Shown: positions 53,755 to 64,000 of the stretch, in pieces | Layout of the letters: each line of letters opens with the position of its first letter | How positions within the stretch are numbered: position 1 is the first letter of the stretch | From: Dicyema japonicum | Lineage: Eukaryota; Dicyemida; Rhombozoa; Dicyemidae | Reading direction: 5' to 3' | Assembly (NCBI GenBank): GCA_011109175.1 | Contig: RDEW01000014.1 | Location: 258,042 to 322,041, forward strand | DNA length: 64,000 bases | Made by a program: the position numbers and the translations under genes | Notes under the pieces: model-generated | Database searches by the model: none | What the model was told of the DNA's origin: nothing | Seen by the model: only the letters and a program-made list of their open reading frames with translations

Positions 53755-54165
53755 TGCATCGGGATCACGTGATAATTAGTTTTGTTTTACCGTGGTCTTG
53801 GGTTAAATAAATAAATCAATCAAAATCAAAAAAATCAAAAAAAATTTACGCCTCGTGGCGACTTTGGTGCTGCGCGGCTAATTGGAGTAAGTTTTATGTT
53901 TGTTTGTCTGTTTCTCCTCTCTCTTCCTATTAGAGTGGCGATTTTTCCAAGTGGCGTCTCAGTGTCTGGCCGGCACGAAAAGGGATCATTTGCTCTCCCC
54001 ACTCCACTGGAGGGGTTTTCAAAACTCCAAGTATGGACGTCTTTTTCCTTTTATGCTGATTCCGGATGGACTCTGTTTCTGTAGAAGTGGAAACTGGATA
54101 CACTTAATTAGTTGCTTACTTTACTTTTTTCTCGGTGTATCCGGGGTTAATAAATAAATTAATAT
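53755..54165 (+). repeat. SINE-A copy (with an extra tail fragment) inside the hAT element
   Basis: 53755-53820 is a lone tail (GGGATCACGTGATAATTAG and onward). From about 53830 a SINE-A copy runs (TGGCGTCTCAGTGTCTGGCC, GGCACGAAAAGGGATCATTT, TCCGGATGGACTCTGTTTC) to GTATCCGGGGTTAATAAATA. Very close to the copy at 26646-26981. Confidence 0.75.
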
Positions 54166-54254
54166 TTTTTGTGATGTCTGAAAACGTGTTAAATATACTC
54201 AAGTTATTCACGATCTAATTGAAGAATTCGAATGATTTTTTAATAATTTCAAGG

Positions 54255-54600
54255 ATGCCTTTCCGATGATGAAATTATTTTCTACTCCTATAGAAATAGA
54301 TCTTACAATCGTTCCAGACGAATTTCAAATGGAGCTCATTGAAATGCAGTCGGATATAGAGCTCACCACAATATTTAAGAAAAGTCAAGTATTACAACTA
54401 TGGAGTAGAATTTCAATTTTAAAACACCCAAATTTGGTTACGCGTCTGTATTTGGATCAACGTATGTTTGTGAAGCTCTGTTCAACAGAATCACACGGAT
54501 CAATACCAAATTTCGAATCCAATTAACTGATCGATGCAACTCCTACGTATGCCGTCATTAAACTGAGTCCCTGTTTTGAAAGAATAGAAAAATGAAAGCA
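54255..54600 (+). pseudogene. hAT transposase C-terminal remnant
   Basis: FSTPIEIDLTIVPDEFQMEL, then IEMQSDIELTTIF, and the following FVKLCSTESHG match the C-terminal region of ZBED5/GTF2IRD2-type hAT transposases (LFSTPFxV...VPxEFQMELIELQSD). The dimerisation motif is degraded after 54520. Confidence 0.75.
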
Positions 54601-55345
54601 GATTCAATTCTCATTTAAATTTTAGTTAATAAAATTTAATTTTTTTAAATTTTTTTTGCATTTCATCAATTCTGGAGGAGACAGAACTATTGCTGAGAGG
54701 AATTGATTAACTTATTGATCAGAATCACAATCAACCATTAAATCAAATATTTCTTTGACAGCTATGTTAAGGAATCTCCAATAGTATGAGGTTTTCTTGA
54801 TTTTGCTATCAATTGCGATATTTTGTATGATGCTATTAGGTTTTTTTCAAGCATTTTGGAATTTTTGGTAAATATTTGATATTATGTTAATAAAATTATC
54901 TATCAATTTTTGGTAAATATTTGATTTTTCATAGACGATTTTCATAATTATATTTCAGACTAAAAACTAATTAACATCTGCATCAAGTTTCTCAGGATGA
55001 AAAATCTTAAGATGATTTGACATTCTTGTGGCCTTCATTTGTAAAGACCTTCTTAAACATAAGTAAGTATTCATCCGAATATATACGTTGTTTTACTTTT
55101 TATCACACATCTATAAAATATTAAGTACAATTAAAAAATATATTTTTTAGAAAAGTACTTAGAAAAGTAGAATTAATTAGAAAAGCAGTGATAAATTATT
55201 TATAAAATCTAATGCAAATATTTTTAATAATTAAAAAATATTAAAATTCCAGCGCCTCCGTTAAGAACCACTGCTTTAAATTAACCAAAAAATTATATTT
55301 AAATTTAATTAAAAAAATTTAATTCCTAACTGTTTTTTCTTTCCT

Positions 55346-55590
55346 TTTTTTCTATTCGCGTGGCGCCATATGATGGATAGTTTGTCAAAATTATTTTCCT
55401 TCCTTCCGATGGCGTCACAGGATCCACCTTTACTGAGAAGGCGCCCAATGACTGGCCGGCATCAAGAGGATCCAACAATTCTTCCCCGGGGACAACGTCG
55501 TTACCTAGTGACAAGTTCTGGAATGCTGGAACGAGTCAGGATCGAGGAGTTAGTTAGTTTGGTTACTCTTGGTCTTTGGAAATAATTTTA
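55346..55590 (+). repeat. SINE-A copy
   Basis: GCGTGGCGCCATATGATGG, CCGATGGCGTCACAGGATCC, GAGAAGGCGCCCAATGACTG, GCCGGCATCAAGAGGATCC, GTTAGTTAGTTTGGTTACTC. The overlapping open frame at 55370-55585 is accidental. Confidence 0.7.
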
Positions 55591-55617
55591 ATTTTTTAAC
55601 TCGCCTTGTTTTATTGA

Positions 55618-55998
55618 AGAAATTAGAAAAATTATAGTGTCCATGAAAAGCATCGGAAGACGTGTGTTAATAAAATTTTTATTTTTCCAATTTATATTAA
55701 AAAATGGCCAATTAATAAAGAAAATAAGATTTTTTTATAATAGATGAATCTTATTTCTTGTTTTTCTCGATATCGTTTTTCGAAACAAGTTCGAGAATAT
55801 ATCAGCAAATTGCTGGCATGAAATAGCATCATTTACTTCTTTATAATTTACAATTTAGATTTTTTCAGTAAAAATAGAACGATTATAGTGTCCATGAAAA
55901 GCATCGGAAGACGTGTGTTAATAAAATTTTTATTTTTCCAATTTGTATTAAAAAATGGCCAATTAATAAAGAAAATAGGATTTTTTATAAAACTTTTC
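55618..55998. repeat. Direct duplication of about 125 bp
   Basis: 55630-55743 and about 55880-55994 share AATTATAGTGTCCATGAAAA (with one change), GCATCGGAAGACGTGTGTTA and onward through AATGGCCAATTAATAAAG with few mismatches, about 251 bp apart. Origin unknown. Confidence 0.75.
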
Positions 55999-56079
55999 AA
56001 AATGTAGCCAATTTGCCGAGAGTTGATCGTAGTTACGAAGTTACCTAAGTTTTCTTGGCTGGACAAAAAGTCTCTTTGC

Positions 56080-56630
56080 TAAAAAATAGTTTATAAGTAT
56101 ATTAAAGTAAAAAATAAAATTTCCCCCATCACATCAGATCCATTTAACTGATCACCGGAAGCCTCCAAATTGGGCTGTTACACTTTTGTAAAACACTGAT
56201 TTTCTTATTTTTGAAATTGTTCCCTAAATATTTCAGAATTTAGAAAAATATAATTGAAAGAACATAGGACCCCATTACAATATGTTTAATGGTTGATATC
56301 TTAAATTTTCTAATTTTGGGTGTTAAGTCTTCGTTAGCCTTTGGTTTCTTTAATCGCGAAATTATTATGTCACGGTCCATTGGTGTTACTCGATCTATTT
56401 TTTTCCGATTTAAAATACCAAGCAGTCTTATTTTCGTCTATAAATAAATATAACTTTTTTTTGCGATCTTCAGCTATGTTTTTAATCTCCCAAAAACATC
56501 ACCAGGACATAGTTAGTCAACATACTGTTCACATTTTATTCTTAAAAATTAAATTAAACTTATTATTTAAAACAATAAAAATAATAAAAAATTCTTACAC
56601 AAGAATTAACAAAATTACCAAGAATTAAGC
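56080..56630. other. Unassigned AT-rich stretch
   Basis: No gene or repeat recognised; open frames here are low-complexity. Confidence 0.4.
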
Positions 56631-56639
56631 CTTATGATT

Positions 56640-56800
56640 GAACATGGACACATACCTGATTACCTCTCAACGGAATCCCCAAAACAAAAGAAAATTATCA
56701 TGACAACCAGTTTTGAATGCCATCCTTTCCAGCCCAATGAAGATAACGCCATCTTCAGATGGGCTGGATTATCTTCGAAGTCTTCTCTTAAAAAACCGAA
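56640..56800 (+). mobile_element. LINE-J scrap with a hairpin
   Basis: CAAAAGAAAATTATCATGAC matches CAAAAGGAAAATTATTATGA at 16650 (encoded KIIMTTS). Just downstream, 56729-56767 folds as CCAGCCCA/TGGGCTGG enclosing TGAAGAT/ATCTTCA. Confidence 0.5.
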
Positions 56801-57049
56801 TTATCAAGTTTTATATGAAGTTTATCATTTTTCAATTTTCGCCTGCTAGCCATCTTTTCGCCTTCAGAATAGAACAAAATTATCCTGACTTACAAAAAAT
56901 TAGTGACTTTTTTATCTTGTTTGTAGATAAAACGGAATTTACTGTGATTTACCTAAGTAATTTCTTAATAAAGTTTCTAGTTAATAAGACTCTGAACGTA
57001 ATTTTTATTAGTCTCAGAATATTTTCGATAAAATATCTGTAGATTTGAT

Positions 57050-57530
57050 AATTTTGAATTAGTTCTCTTTCTTCACTCGACAACATAGTAAGCCTCATAA
57101 GTGCACGCTATCTTTAATAAGCACTCCAGGAAAATCATAAATTAAGTTTTCCTTAGGTAACGTTCAGTATCCAACTACACATCCTCTTCCATGCTGGTTT
57201 CATAGTACATTGTGCGATGAAATGCAATCCATGTCCATAGTGACGACAGATTGTTGGGAGGGTAATCAGGCAGTAATTTCCAATTTTCAATGTTCCGTTG
57301 TCTATGACAATAATCTTTCTTTATTTTTTGGAATAAAAAAATTTTTCTCAAAAATTATCGATTTTATATGATAAAATTTCAGAGGTTGTAAGATGCATTC
57401 AAAAACTCTCTATTAGATTAAACTGGAGGATCAATTTCCACTAAATAAACTCAAAAATAATGCATGATTAATTAGAGAGTTTTAATTAATCGAATATAAG
57501 AATAAAAATTGATTAATTACTGTCAAATAC
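57050..57530. other. Unassigned AT-rich DNA
   Basis: Nothing recognised. Confidence 0.4.
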
Positions 57531-57533
57531 TTA

Positions 57534-57842
57534 ATGGATAATAACGCAAATGATTATATGACTAAAGTGAACTATTTAGAGTTGGTTGATAATGATAATG
57601 AACTTGAAAAAGCGGTTCGCTTTCTCAAAAATTTACGAAAAAACTATCGAGTGGATTCAAACAAATGCAAGACCATGAAAAACTTTAGAAAATATAACTC
57701 TAATAAATCGAAATACCAAGAGAGCTTCAAATTGAAATGCGAAATAATTCAGAATCTTGCCAGATTAAGTAATGAAACAAATCAAGATATGCTTATTATT
57801 AATGGAAAATCAATACAGTTAACTAAAGTTCATAGATTTTAA
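57534..57842 (+). CDS. Hypothetical lysine/asparagine-rich protein, single exon
   Basis: A 102-residue uninterrupted frame, MDNNANDYMTKVNYLELVDN, then ELEKAVRFLKNLRKNYRV and a basic middle with KTMKNFRKYNSNKSKY, ending QLTKVHRF. No transposon motif, no signal peptide; predicted mostly helical and basic. No family recognised. In such AT-rich DNA a 309-bp frame could arise by chance, but its mixed, helix-compatible composition makes a small gene plausible. Confidence 0.4.
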   Translation: MDNNANDYMTKVNYLELVDNDNELEKAVRFLKNLRKNYRVDSNKCKTMKNFRKYNSNKSKYQESFKLKCEIIQNLARLSNETNQDMLIINGKSIQLTKVHRF

Positions 57843-57879
57843 ATTTAAAATAAATATACTTTTATTTACACTTAAAAAT

Positions 57880-58180
57880 GGCTCAGCCATAAGTGTCGGT
57901 CAAAAAGGCCTGATGGTCCTACATTTAGGATGAAGGTTCCACTTATCTACGATGCTTTGGCTTGACGAGTGACGTCGTAATCAGTGAAAATTTTACTGAG
58001 AAACCGGATCGTCTATAAAAAACTCCCACGAAAAAAAAAAAAAAAGTTAAGAGTATTTCTTAATTGTCCCATTCTATGATTAGTTAAGTGTTCTTCACTT
58101 AAATAAAGTATGTGTCCTGCTCGGGAGGAGCTGTGGATAACATGACTCTCGCTTAAAGTGCGATTATTTTTTACACTTAA
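57880..58180 (+). repeat. Older tRNA-derived SINE copy
   Basis: GATGAAGGTTCCACTTATCTAC, CTTGACGAGTGACGTCGTAA, GTTCTTCACTTAAATAAAGT and ATGTGTCCTGCTCGGGAGGA follow the body of the intact copies; the tRNA head is decayed (GGCTCAGCCATAAGTGTCGG). Confidence 0.75.
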
Positions 58181-58184
58181 AATC

Positions 58185-58370
58185 ATGTGGTTCACCGGCT
58201 CTCTAAGTTCTGGTGGCTTCAGAAGAAATTTAATGGACTTTGAAAGAAAACCATTCACTTCACTCTATCGAAGGACAATCCTCTTTCCTGACGATGCGTC
58301 CTATGGTGCACATGTCGAATCAAGTAATTGGTTAGTTTGGATTTACTGTGGTTTTTAGAATTTAAAAAAA
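58185..58370 (+). repeat. SINE-A-like fragment
   Basis: ATGTGGTTCACCGGCTCTC, TCCTGACGATGCGTCC and AGTAATTGGTTAGTTTGGAT loosely follow the family order, more divergent than other copies. Confidence 0.4.
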
Positions 58371-58494
58371 TTGAGCGAAATTGTTAGCCTATTGGTTAAT
58401 TAGGTACGGTAGTTATGGTACGTAGCTCTATGGGGGATATACCCATTGTCTTTTTCATGTTCATATTCCAAAGACTAAGAGTAAAACTAAACTA

Positions 58495-58775
58495 ACTAAC
58501 TCCTGATCCCGACGTGTTCCAGCAGATCCCTCACCCAAGCACAGTGATCCAAATAACGCTGTCTGGAGAACTGAGGTCAATTTGATAACTCATCGCTAAA
58601 GAGCGATATTGTCTCTGTAAAATGAATAGATAGGTCCTTTTGAATGCCAGTCAGGCATTGGAAGTCTCCTTAGTAAGGTGATCCAATGACGCCACTAGAG
58701 TGAAGAAAGAGAAACCTTCAATCAGGTAGTCACATGGCACCACGCTTCCCTCATGGGCTCAACCAATAGAATTAC
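58495..58775 (-). repeat. SINE-A copy (minus)
   Basis: The reverse complement reads GCGTGGTGCCATGTGACTAC, GTGGCGTCATTGGATCACC, GGGTGAGGGATCTGCTGG, AACACGTCGGGATCAGGAGT, TAGTTTTACTCTTAGTCTTTGG, in family order. Confidence 0.75.
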
Positions 58776-58989
58776 GAATACAAAATTTATACGTCTTCAA
58801 TTTGGAGAAAATCAAATACAGCATATCAACCAGAATATACCATACTAACTGTAAAGTATGGGGGAGGAATTATTAGGATTTGGGGGTGTTTCTGTTTTTC
58901 GGAAATAGGAGAACTATATTTTATTAATGGGATAATGACTTCTTCCAAATATTGCCACATGAAAATGAAAATGAATTAAAACAACAGGT

Positions 58990-60690
58990 TATGGAATAGG
59001 TATCTATCAGTCCGCCGGTTGGCCTGACTGTTCATCCGAGTACCCCTTTTCCTTGATATCCATCCCATTACTTGTCTAGTTAGTTAAGCATCCTGATTTG
59101 AATATCCTCCCTTACTGACATGACAAGTTTGTTCTCTTCCTCAGTCAGGCCTTCGTACAATTTCTTCCTAAGGGATAGTTTGATCGCTGCTCGTCTTGTT
59201 TTCTCTAGTCGGGTGAGAATCCTCTCTCTCGAGGAAATGTAGAACCATTTCTCGCTTCCCTAAATAAGTCTGGGAAGAATCACATTCCGAAAGACAAAGA
59301 GCATGGTATCAACATCTAACTTAAGTCTTCTAGTGCAGAACAATGATTGCAAAGTCTTCTTCCTTCGCTCTTCGATGTCCTTCAGGTATGATCCTCTCCC
59401 ATCTACTGCAATCCCCAGGTATTTCAGGGATGAAACTCTCGGTATGCGAAGAGTGTAGGGCTCATTCTGGCCTACCCGGCCTGCTTATCATCAAGTAACT
59501 AGATTTTTCCGTGGAGAGTTTCATGCCTCTCCGATCGCACCAACCCCGGACGTCGATAAAAGCTCCTAGTCGCCGCTCTGAGAGGTATGCCTTCAGAGAC
59601 GAATTCAGGATTAATATGTCGTCCGCGTATATCATCAGCTTGGTCCTGACGTCTTGAGGTGACGGAAAATCTTCCATAAATATGTTGAATAACAGGGGGC
59701 ATAGAATAGATCCCTGTGGCACTCCCCTTTTAAACGATATACCATCAGAATATCTTCCACCGACTACCACGTAAGATATCATCACAGTTAAATAGTCTTT
59801 CAACCATAGGAACATTTGTTTAGATATCTTAGATCGTACAAGTTGACAAAATAAGGCTTTGTGCAAATACAGTGTCGAACGCCTTTGAGATGTCAAGGCA
59901 AACAAGGCTCAACTGGCTTTTCTTGTCAAATGTATTTGTAATTTCGTAGTTTAGTGAGTGAATACAATTTCCGCACTATCTTCCCGTACGGAAACCCCAT
60001 TGGTAAGGTTGTAGAAAGTTACTCTCTTCTATTTACCGATTCAATCTCTTGAATACAATCCGTTCCATAATCTTTGATGTAGAACATATAAGACTTATTG
60101 GCCTATAACTAAGAGGATCCTTCCTCGACTTTCCAGGTTTGAGGATCATCTTCACAATAGAACGCTTCCATAACGGAGGAACATGTCCGAGCTTAAAACT
60201 CGAGTTATACATCTTTTGTAAAACAAATAGTAGTTCATCAGACCCTTCTTTAAACATAATCATGGGAATGATATCGAATCCAGGATCCTTGTTTTTGCAC
60301 TCTCGTATAGCAGTTCTGACTTCTGCCAGAGTGATTTCCTCTACCAGACTTTCCAGATCGCCCATAGAGTAATCCATAGAATTAGATATCTCCTCTGAAA
60401 ATTTCTCAGGTATAATACTAACAGGGTCAACTCCTTGTATACTTTCCAGTAGTTTTCTCTTTCCAAGGGAATTGTCCTTCCCTCTTGATCGGCCAGCACA
60501 ATATTTTTTGCCTCTAAATTTCCATTAGTTAGCCTTCTGTACATTTTCCAGAAACAAGGGTTTGTCCAGTTAACTTTCGAGGCTGCATTCTTCAATTTAT
60601 TTTCGGCGTTTACTTTCCAAGCTTTTTGTAATATTTTTTGAATCACATCAATTCTACTTTTCAGAGTTGTCCTGTCCCACAAATCAACAC
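58990..60690 (-). mobile_element. LINE-I copy: reverse transcriptase and C-terminus (minus)
   Basis: From 60690 down: WTNPCFWKMYRRLTNGN, EEITLAEVRTAIRECKNKDP, PLWKRSIVKMILKPGKSRKD, LSYRPISLICSTSKIMERIV, then KRGVPQGSILCPLLFNIFME, MIYADDILILNSSLKAYL (intact YADD), and VSSLKYLGIAVDGRGSYLKD. Ends with ERILTRLEKTRRAAIKLSLR. Box A is obscured by a break at about 59905-60030. Best-preserved RT of its family here. Confidence 0.85.
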
Positions 60691-61199
60691 ATCGTCTGTG
60701 CTTCGCCTTCAGAGTATTCCTCTCGCGAATAAGATTCCGTAATGAAGGTGGGCAAGAATGTTTGTTCTTCAGAAAGCTTTTGGAAAAGACCTCCTTCTAT
60801 ATAGTCGTAGATACATCAGCATAGTATTGGATAGTTCCCAGTTAAAAACGTCCAGCTCATTAGGTGTAGAAAAGGAATTAGTCTTCATTAGTAAGGTCTT
60901 CGATAAATAATAGCGATAATGTACCCAGTCTATCGACGAGGTATCAAAGTATAAGAAAATATCTCCAGCAATGTTCGGCTCCAGGTTTATAGTTACTTCC
61001 TGAGGGATATGATCACTCTATGTCCCAAAGTAATCTTGGTCTGTCAACATTATCCAGTTGTGGAGACATTAAGGTCAATCCAAGCATGTCACCGCCATAG
61101 TGTGAGAAATGGTTAGGTTCCTCACGTCAAGACTTCAACTCCAATTTCGTTAACCAAATTTGCTAGGAGTCGCCCGTCCCCGTTGTTTTTGCAACATCT

Positions 61200-61480
61200 T
61201 AGCATTCAGGTTTTCTACCAAGATCGACATAAGGTTTGTTTCAAAAAATTGAACAATTTTTGCAGAAGATCGGGCCAAGTCCTTAGAGTATAGCCCTCCC
61301 ACGCTACAGTCGTTTCGTGTTGCAATTCTTTATGAAAAAAGATTGAGGTTCTAGTTCCAGCCGCTGTTCCATCTTTCCATGGATTGTCCACCGAGTCATA
61401 TCCTTCCATATTATATTTTCTTCCGTGTTTGATTTTCGTTTCGTTAACTACCAAGACATCCACCTTGGCATTCCTCACAA
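61200..61480 (-). mobile_element. LINE-I copy: endonuclease N-terminal part
   Basis: NAKVDVLVVNETKIKHGRKY, NMEGYDSVDNPWKDGTAAGT and RTSIFFHKEL match the endonuclease of 30974-31400. The second half of the domain is absent; 60690-61200 holds decayed spacer sequence. Confidence 0.75.
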
Positions 61481-61499
61481 GTAGCGCTAGTTCATCAGC

Positions 61500-62340
61500 A
61501 CTAGAGAAAATTCACACACAACAAGGTCGTGTTCCCCTCCACACTTGAGGCACCTCTTTTTCTCCTTCCAATGTGCGGCGATATGACCAATTCGTTCGCA
61601 ATTGTAGCAGATAGAAGGGGGCCTCTTCATTTACTCACAAAGGATCTTGTTCGATCCAATGTAGAAGCCACAACGTATCAGCGATGTGACCTCCGCATTA
61701 CTACTAACCGAGGCTTTCGCCATTGGATAGGCTGCGATCTTCTTGATATTCGGGTTACCTTCGAGGTTGAGGGAGCCATCTTCTGAAGGTAATCAAGGAG
61801 GTCGTCTTCACTCACCCAGAAAGGGAGGTTCCTGAGGACAATCTCACATGGTTTTGTTAGGAGCGTTCAGAAATGGTGGTTGTCAGTTCCAAAAGGACAG
61901 GTCTCATTTATGGCCTCCATATATGCGGCTATGTGGTTATTGTCCGTAAGTTAATCGGAAGGAGCCCGGTCCTTTGAGGCTCATCCTCAAAGATCCGTAT
62001 TGATCATAGTATTGTGAAACGTTTTGCGATCTTAATCGCACTCATAGTAGAATTCACTGTGATTAATATAGTCTTGTTTTCTGAATGATCAGCTTTCATT
62101 TGTTCATCCACAGGTTTGGATACTTCCCTGGGTCGTGTTTTGTAAGAACATTCGCTGGTTTAACAGGATCTGCCTTATGTGGTGTCTTGTTCTCCAAGAG
62201 AGAGACTCGTCTTTGAGTTGCTCAGTTGTCATATTGAAAAATTCAGAAATTTCCTAGAAGAACTAAAAGTACAAATGGAGAAAATTAAGTCAATTCCGAG
62301 GGATATTCGAAAACCAACACCCAAAATTCAGAGAAAAGTA
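61500..62340 (-). mobile_element. LINE-I copy: ORF1 with RRM-like and zinc-knuckle domains
   Basis: Minus-strand text reads CEIVLRNLPFWVSEDDLLDY near 61840-61780 (RNP-like motif), then SICYNCERIGHIAAHWKEKK and CLKCGGEHDLVVC near 61615-61515 (CCHC-type knuckles, the first with Trp in place of the last Cys). RRM plus knuckles is the standard ORF1 plan of jockey/I-type LINEs. Interrupted by stops. Confidence 0.75.
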
Positions 62341-62479
62341 ATGTAAGAGTTAATGTTTTCCGGGACTAAATTCTGCAATTTATTATATTAAGAAAAGATA
62401 ATCCACCTCAAGATATCAATCAAATTACTGATATTCTATATGCTGCACATATGGCTTTAAACTGCGAAGGTTAAGCCGC

Positions 62480-63890
62480 AGAGTACGTGGTCGGAGAACA
62501 CTGAGAAGAAAAATCTCAAAGCTGAAAACAGAACTAGAACTTGTCAATCGTTTTTCTAGACAGGCTCTCCCTGTGTTTGAAAAACAAAAGGTTATGGGCG
62601 TTCTTTGTGCCTATGGATACAAAAGGGCCAAAAAGGAGGAGGTTGCCAGGATTGAGACTCTACTATGTGACCTTGTCAGAATTAAGAAGAAGCAAATAGC
62701 TGTACGTTATTATTCTAGGAAGGACTTTCGTAAAAACAACTGTTGTTTTGAATTAAATCGAAGAAGATTTTATCGGAAACTATCAGCAAGCAATGAGTAA
62801 CATTATATGGTTTCGATGATGAGGGTTGTATGTCGTTCTGGGAAAAAGTGTGGTCTAAATGAAATGAGATGCCCGTGTCATATGACAGTGGTGGTAAATA
62901 AATACTGGTATTGAAGGCATGTTGCCAGAGTTCACAAATGAATTTATCCTGGATGTTATTAAATGGCTCCCCGATTGGAAGGCATGTGGATGCGATAAGT
63001 CATACAATTTCTTAAGAAAATGGAATCTTTGCATGGATTTTTATGTACTGAGATTAATAGAATTATTAATGGGGAATATATGCCTGAAAGTTGGTTTTAT
63101 ACTGGAATAACCTAATAATTCCTAAAAAAGGATGATTGTGAGACTCCTAAAGACTTACATCCTATAACATGTATGCCAACGTTATATAAACTTATTATCA
63201 AATGTGTTAATGCCAACCTCTCAGATTTTGTGGATTCGTTTAGGATATTATCTGACAATCAGCTGGGAACGAGGAAACATTGTCAGGGCGCTAAGGAACA
63301 AGCCCTTATTAATCAATGCTTAAATAAGGAGTATGGAAACGCCCTTTATTCTGATTGGGTTGATGTGAAGAAGGCCTTTGATTCTGTTGACCATGAATTA
63401 TTATTTCATGTGTTGGACTGTTTAGGAACACCCCGTTGGATTGTTAATTTTGTAAAGACCATGGTCAAGAAGTGGACTGTAAACCTCCACTTAGATGGAA
63501 GAAGAATTGGTTCTGTAAAGCTGGGACGTGGAATTCTGCAAGGAGATTCATTATCCCTGCAACTATTTGCTATGATAATGGAACCCTTGAGCAGGATCCT
63601 TAACTCTATGTTCCCAAGACTCCAAATTAATCAGGAGTACTCTGGCTTATTCTCTAGCTTATTCTATCAATCATTTGTTGTTCATTGATGACCTAAAGAT
63701 ATTTGGGCTAAAAAAAGATACTTTGATTAAAATGATGAAAGTTGTTCGCGATTTCTTTCATGTTGCCGGCTTGGAGATGAATTCGGAAAAGTCAGTCCTT
63801 TGTCGGTCTGGGATCACTTAGTTAGATGAGAACTTTTATTTCTTGCTTTTTGACGCAGTGATCTTGGAAATAATAATAATAATTATTCAA
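62480..63890 (+). mobile_element. RLE-family LINE, reverse transcriptase (plus)
   Basis: The pre-RT part has KEEVARIETLLCDLVRIKKK, then VIKWLPDWKACGCDKSYNFL, TLYKLIIKCVNANLSDFV, ILSDNQLGTRKHCQGAKEQA, DWVDVKKAFDSVDHELLFHV (box A), GRGILQGDSLSLQLF and, after a frame change near 63650, HLLFIDDLKIF (catalytic FIDD intact) and NSEKSVLC. Ends near an (AAT)n run at 63871-63886. Best RT of this family in the window; the matching endonuclease end is at 21770-22746. Confidence 0.85.
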
Positions 63891-64000
63891 CCTTATGGTG
63901 AATGACTTGCCACTCCCACATGGGGACGATGACATATTATTAACGTATGCGGATGATGTAGTCATTGCTTCGAGGGATGTGAGTATTATCGAAGCAAAAA
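63890..64000 (+). mobile_element. RT fragment of another LINE, running off the window
   Basis: MVNDLPLPHGDDDILLTYAD, then DVVIASRDVSIIEAK, a jockey-like YADD catalytic box, cut by the window end. Related in style to the 2A-bearing LINE (YADDLIIASRSK). Confidence 0.7.

Larger units (their letters stand above)
53679..55273 (+). mobile_element. Second hAT element with 8-bp target duplication and nested SINE
   Basis: Left end CAGTGGTTCTTAATTTG, right end (inverse) CAGTGGTTCTTAACGGAGGC, flanked by exact CTTTAAAT repeats at 53671-53678 and 55274-55281. It contains a hAT transposase C-terminal remnant at 54255-54600, preceded by inserted SINE sequence (53755-54165). Most of the transposase gene has been lost. 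Confidence 0.9.

Noticed and set aside
53896-54157. Two overlapping ORFs
   Set aside because: They are a SINE-A copy read in two frames; the same sequence occurs at 26700-26980.
55370-55585. ORF of 71 codons
   Set aside because: Entirely within a SINE-A copy.
1-64000. CRISPR arrays, operons, Shine-Dalgarno sites or prophage-like systems
   Set aside because: The window is eukaryotic nuclear DNA with spliced genes and Pol III tRNA boxes; no regularly spaced repeat array was seen.

Overview
This is nuclear DNA of a small metazoan, most likely a dicyemid mesozoan. Six spliced, conserved animal genes can be rebuilt from the sequence. They encode an NRBP-type pseudokinase, an RFX transcription factor, a tetraspanin, the Polycomb protein EED, the dynein-arm assembly factor DNAAF1/LRRC50 and a sorbitol-dehydrogenase-like enzyme. 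Nearly all their introns are GT...AG introns of about 18-33 nt, with one of about 40 nt. Introns of this size are known from dicyemids, and the gene set (PRC2, RFX, ciliary dynein assembly, tetraspanin) excludes microsporidia and nucleomorphs. The species call is an inference. The rest is AT-rich and packed with old transposable elements.

Layout: 0.4-2.6 kb NRBP plus a tiny spliced gene; 3-7.4 kb LINE and SINE debris; 7.5-9.2 kb RFX; 9.5-14.4 kb LINE/SINE remnants; 14.5-15.3 kb tetraspanin; 15.6-19.1 kb several LINE pieces on both strands; 20.3-21.6 kb EED (minus); 21.8-25.5 kb two LINE copies (one with a restriction-like endonuclease, one with a PHD-like finger and an LDD-type reverse transcriptase, called the LDD family here); 25.6-27.0 kb a Merlin transposon nested in a LINE and itself holding a SINE; 28.5 kb tRNA-Arg(UCG); 29.2-34.5 kb LINEs; 36.1-37.6 kb DNAAF1; 38.3-40.7 kb a minus-strand LINE with a 2A-like peptide; 41.5-44.5 kb LINE, hAT, SINE and pogo remnants; 45.1-46.3 kb sorbitol dehydrogenase; 46.6-49.8 kb LINE and integrase pieces; 49.8-51.7 kb a hAT element with a perfect 8-bp target duplication; 52.2-52.7 kb a small secreted-protein gene; 53.7-55.3 kb a second hAT with a perfect 8-bp duplication; 57.5 kb a lysine/asparagine-rich ORF; 58-64 kb SINEs and two further LINE copies.

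The host genes show no operon logic. RFX and DNAAF1 both belong to cilium biology, fitting an animal covered in motile cilia. Most host genes are interrupted by one or two single-base shortfalls, usually in homopolymers. These look more like uncorrected indels in a long-read assembly than gene death, so frames below are given as inferred across such sites. The transposon fauna covers at least five non-LTR lineages, three DNA transposon superfamilies (hAT, Merlin, pogo-like), one integrase remnant and three SINE or short-repeat families.
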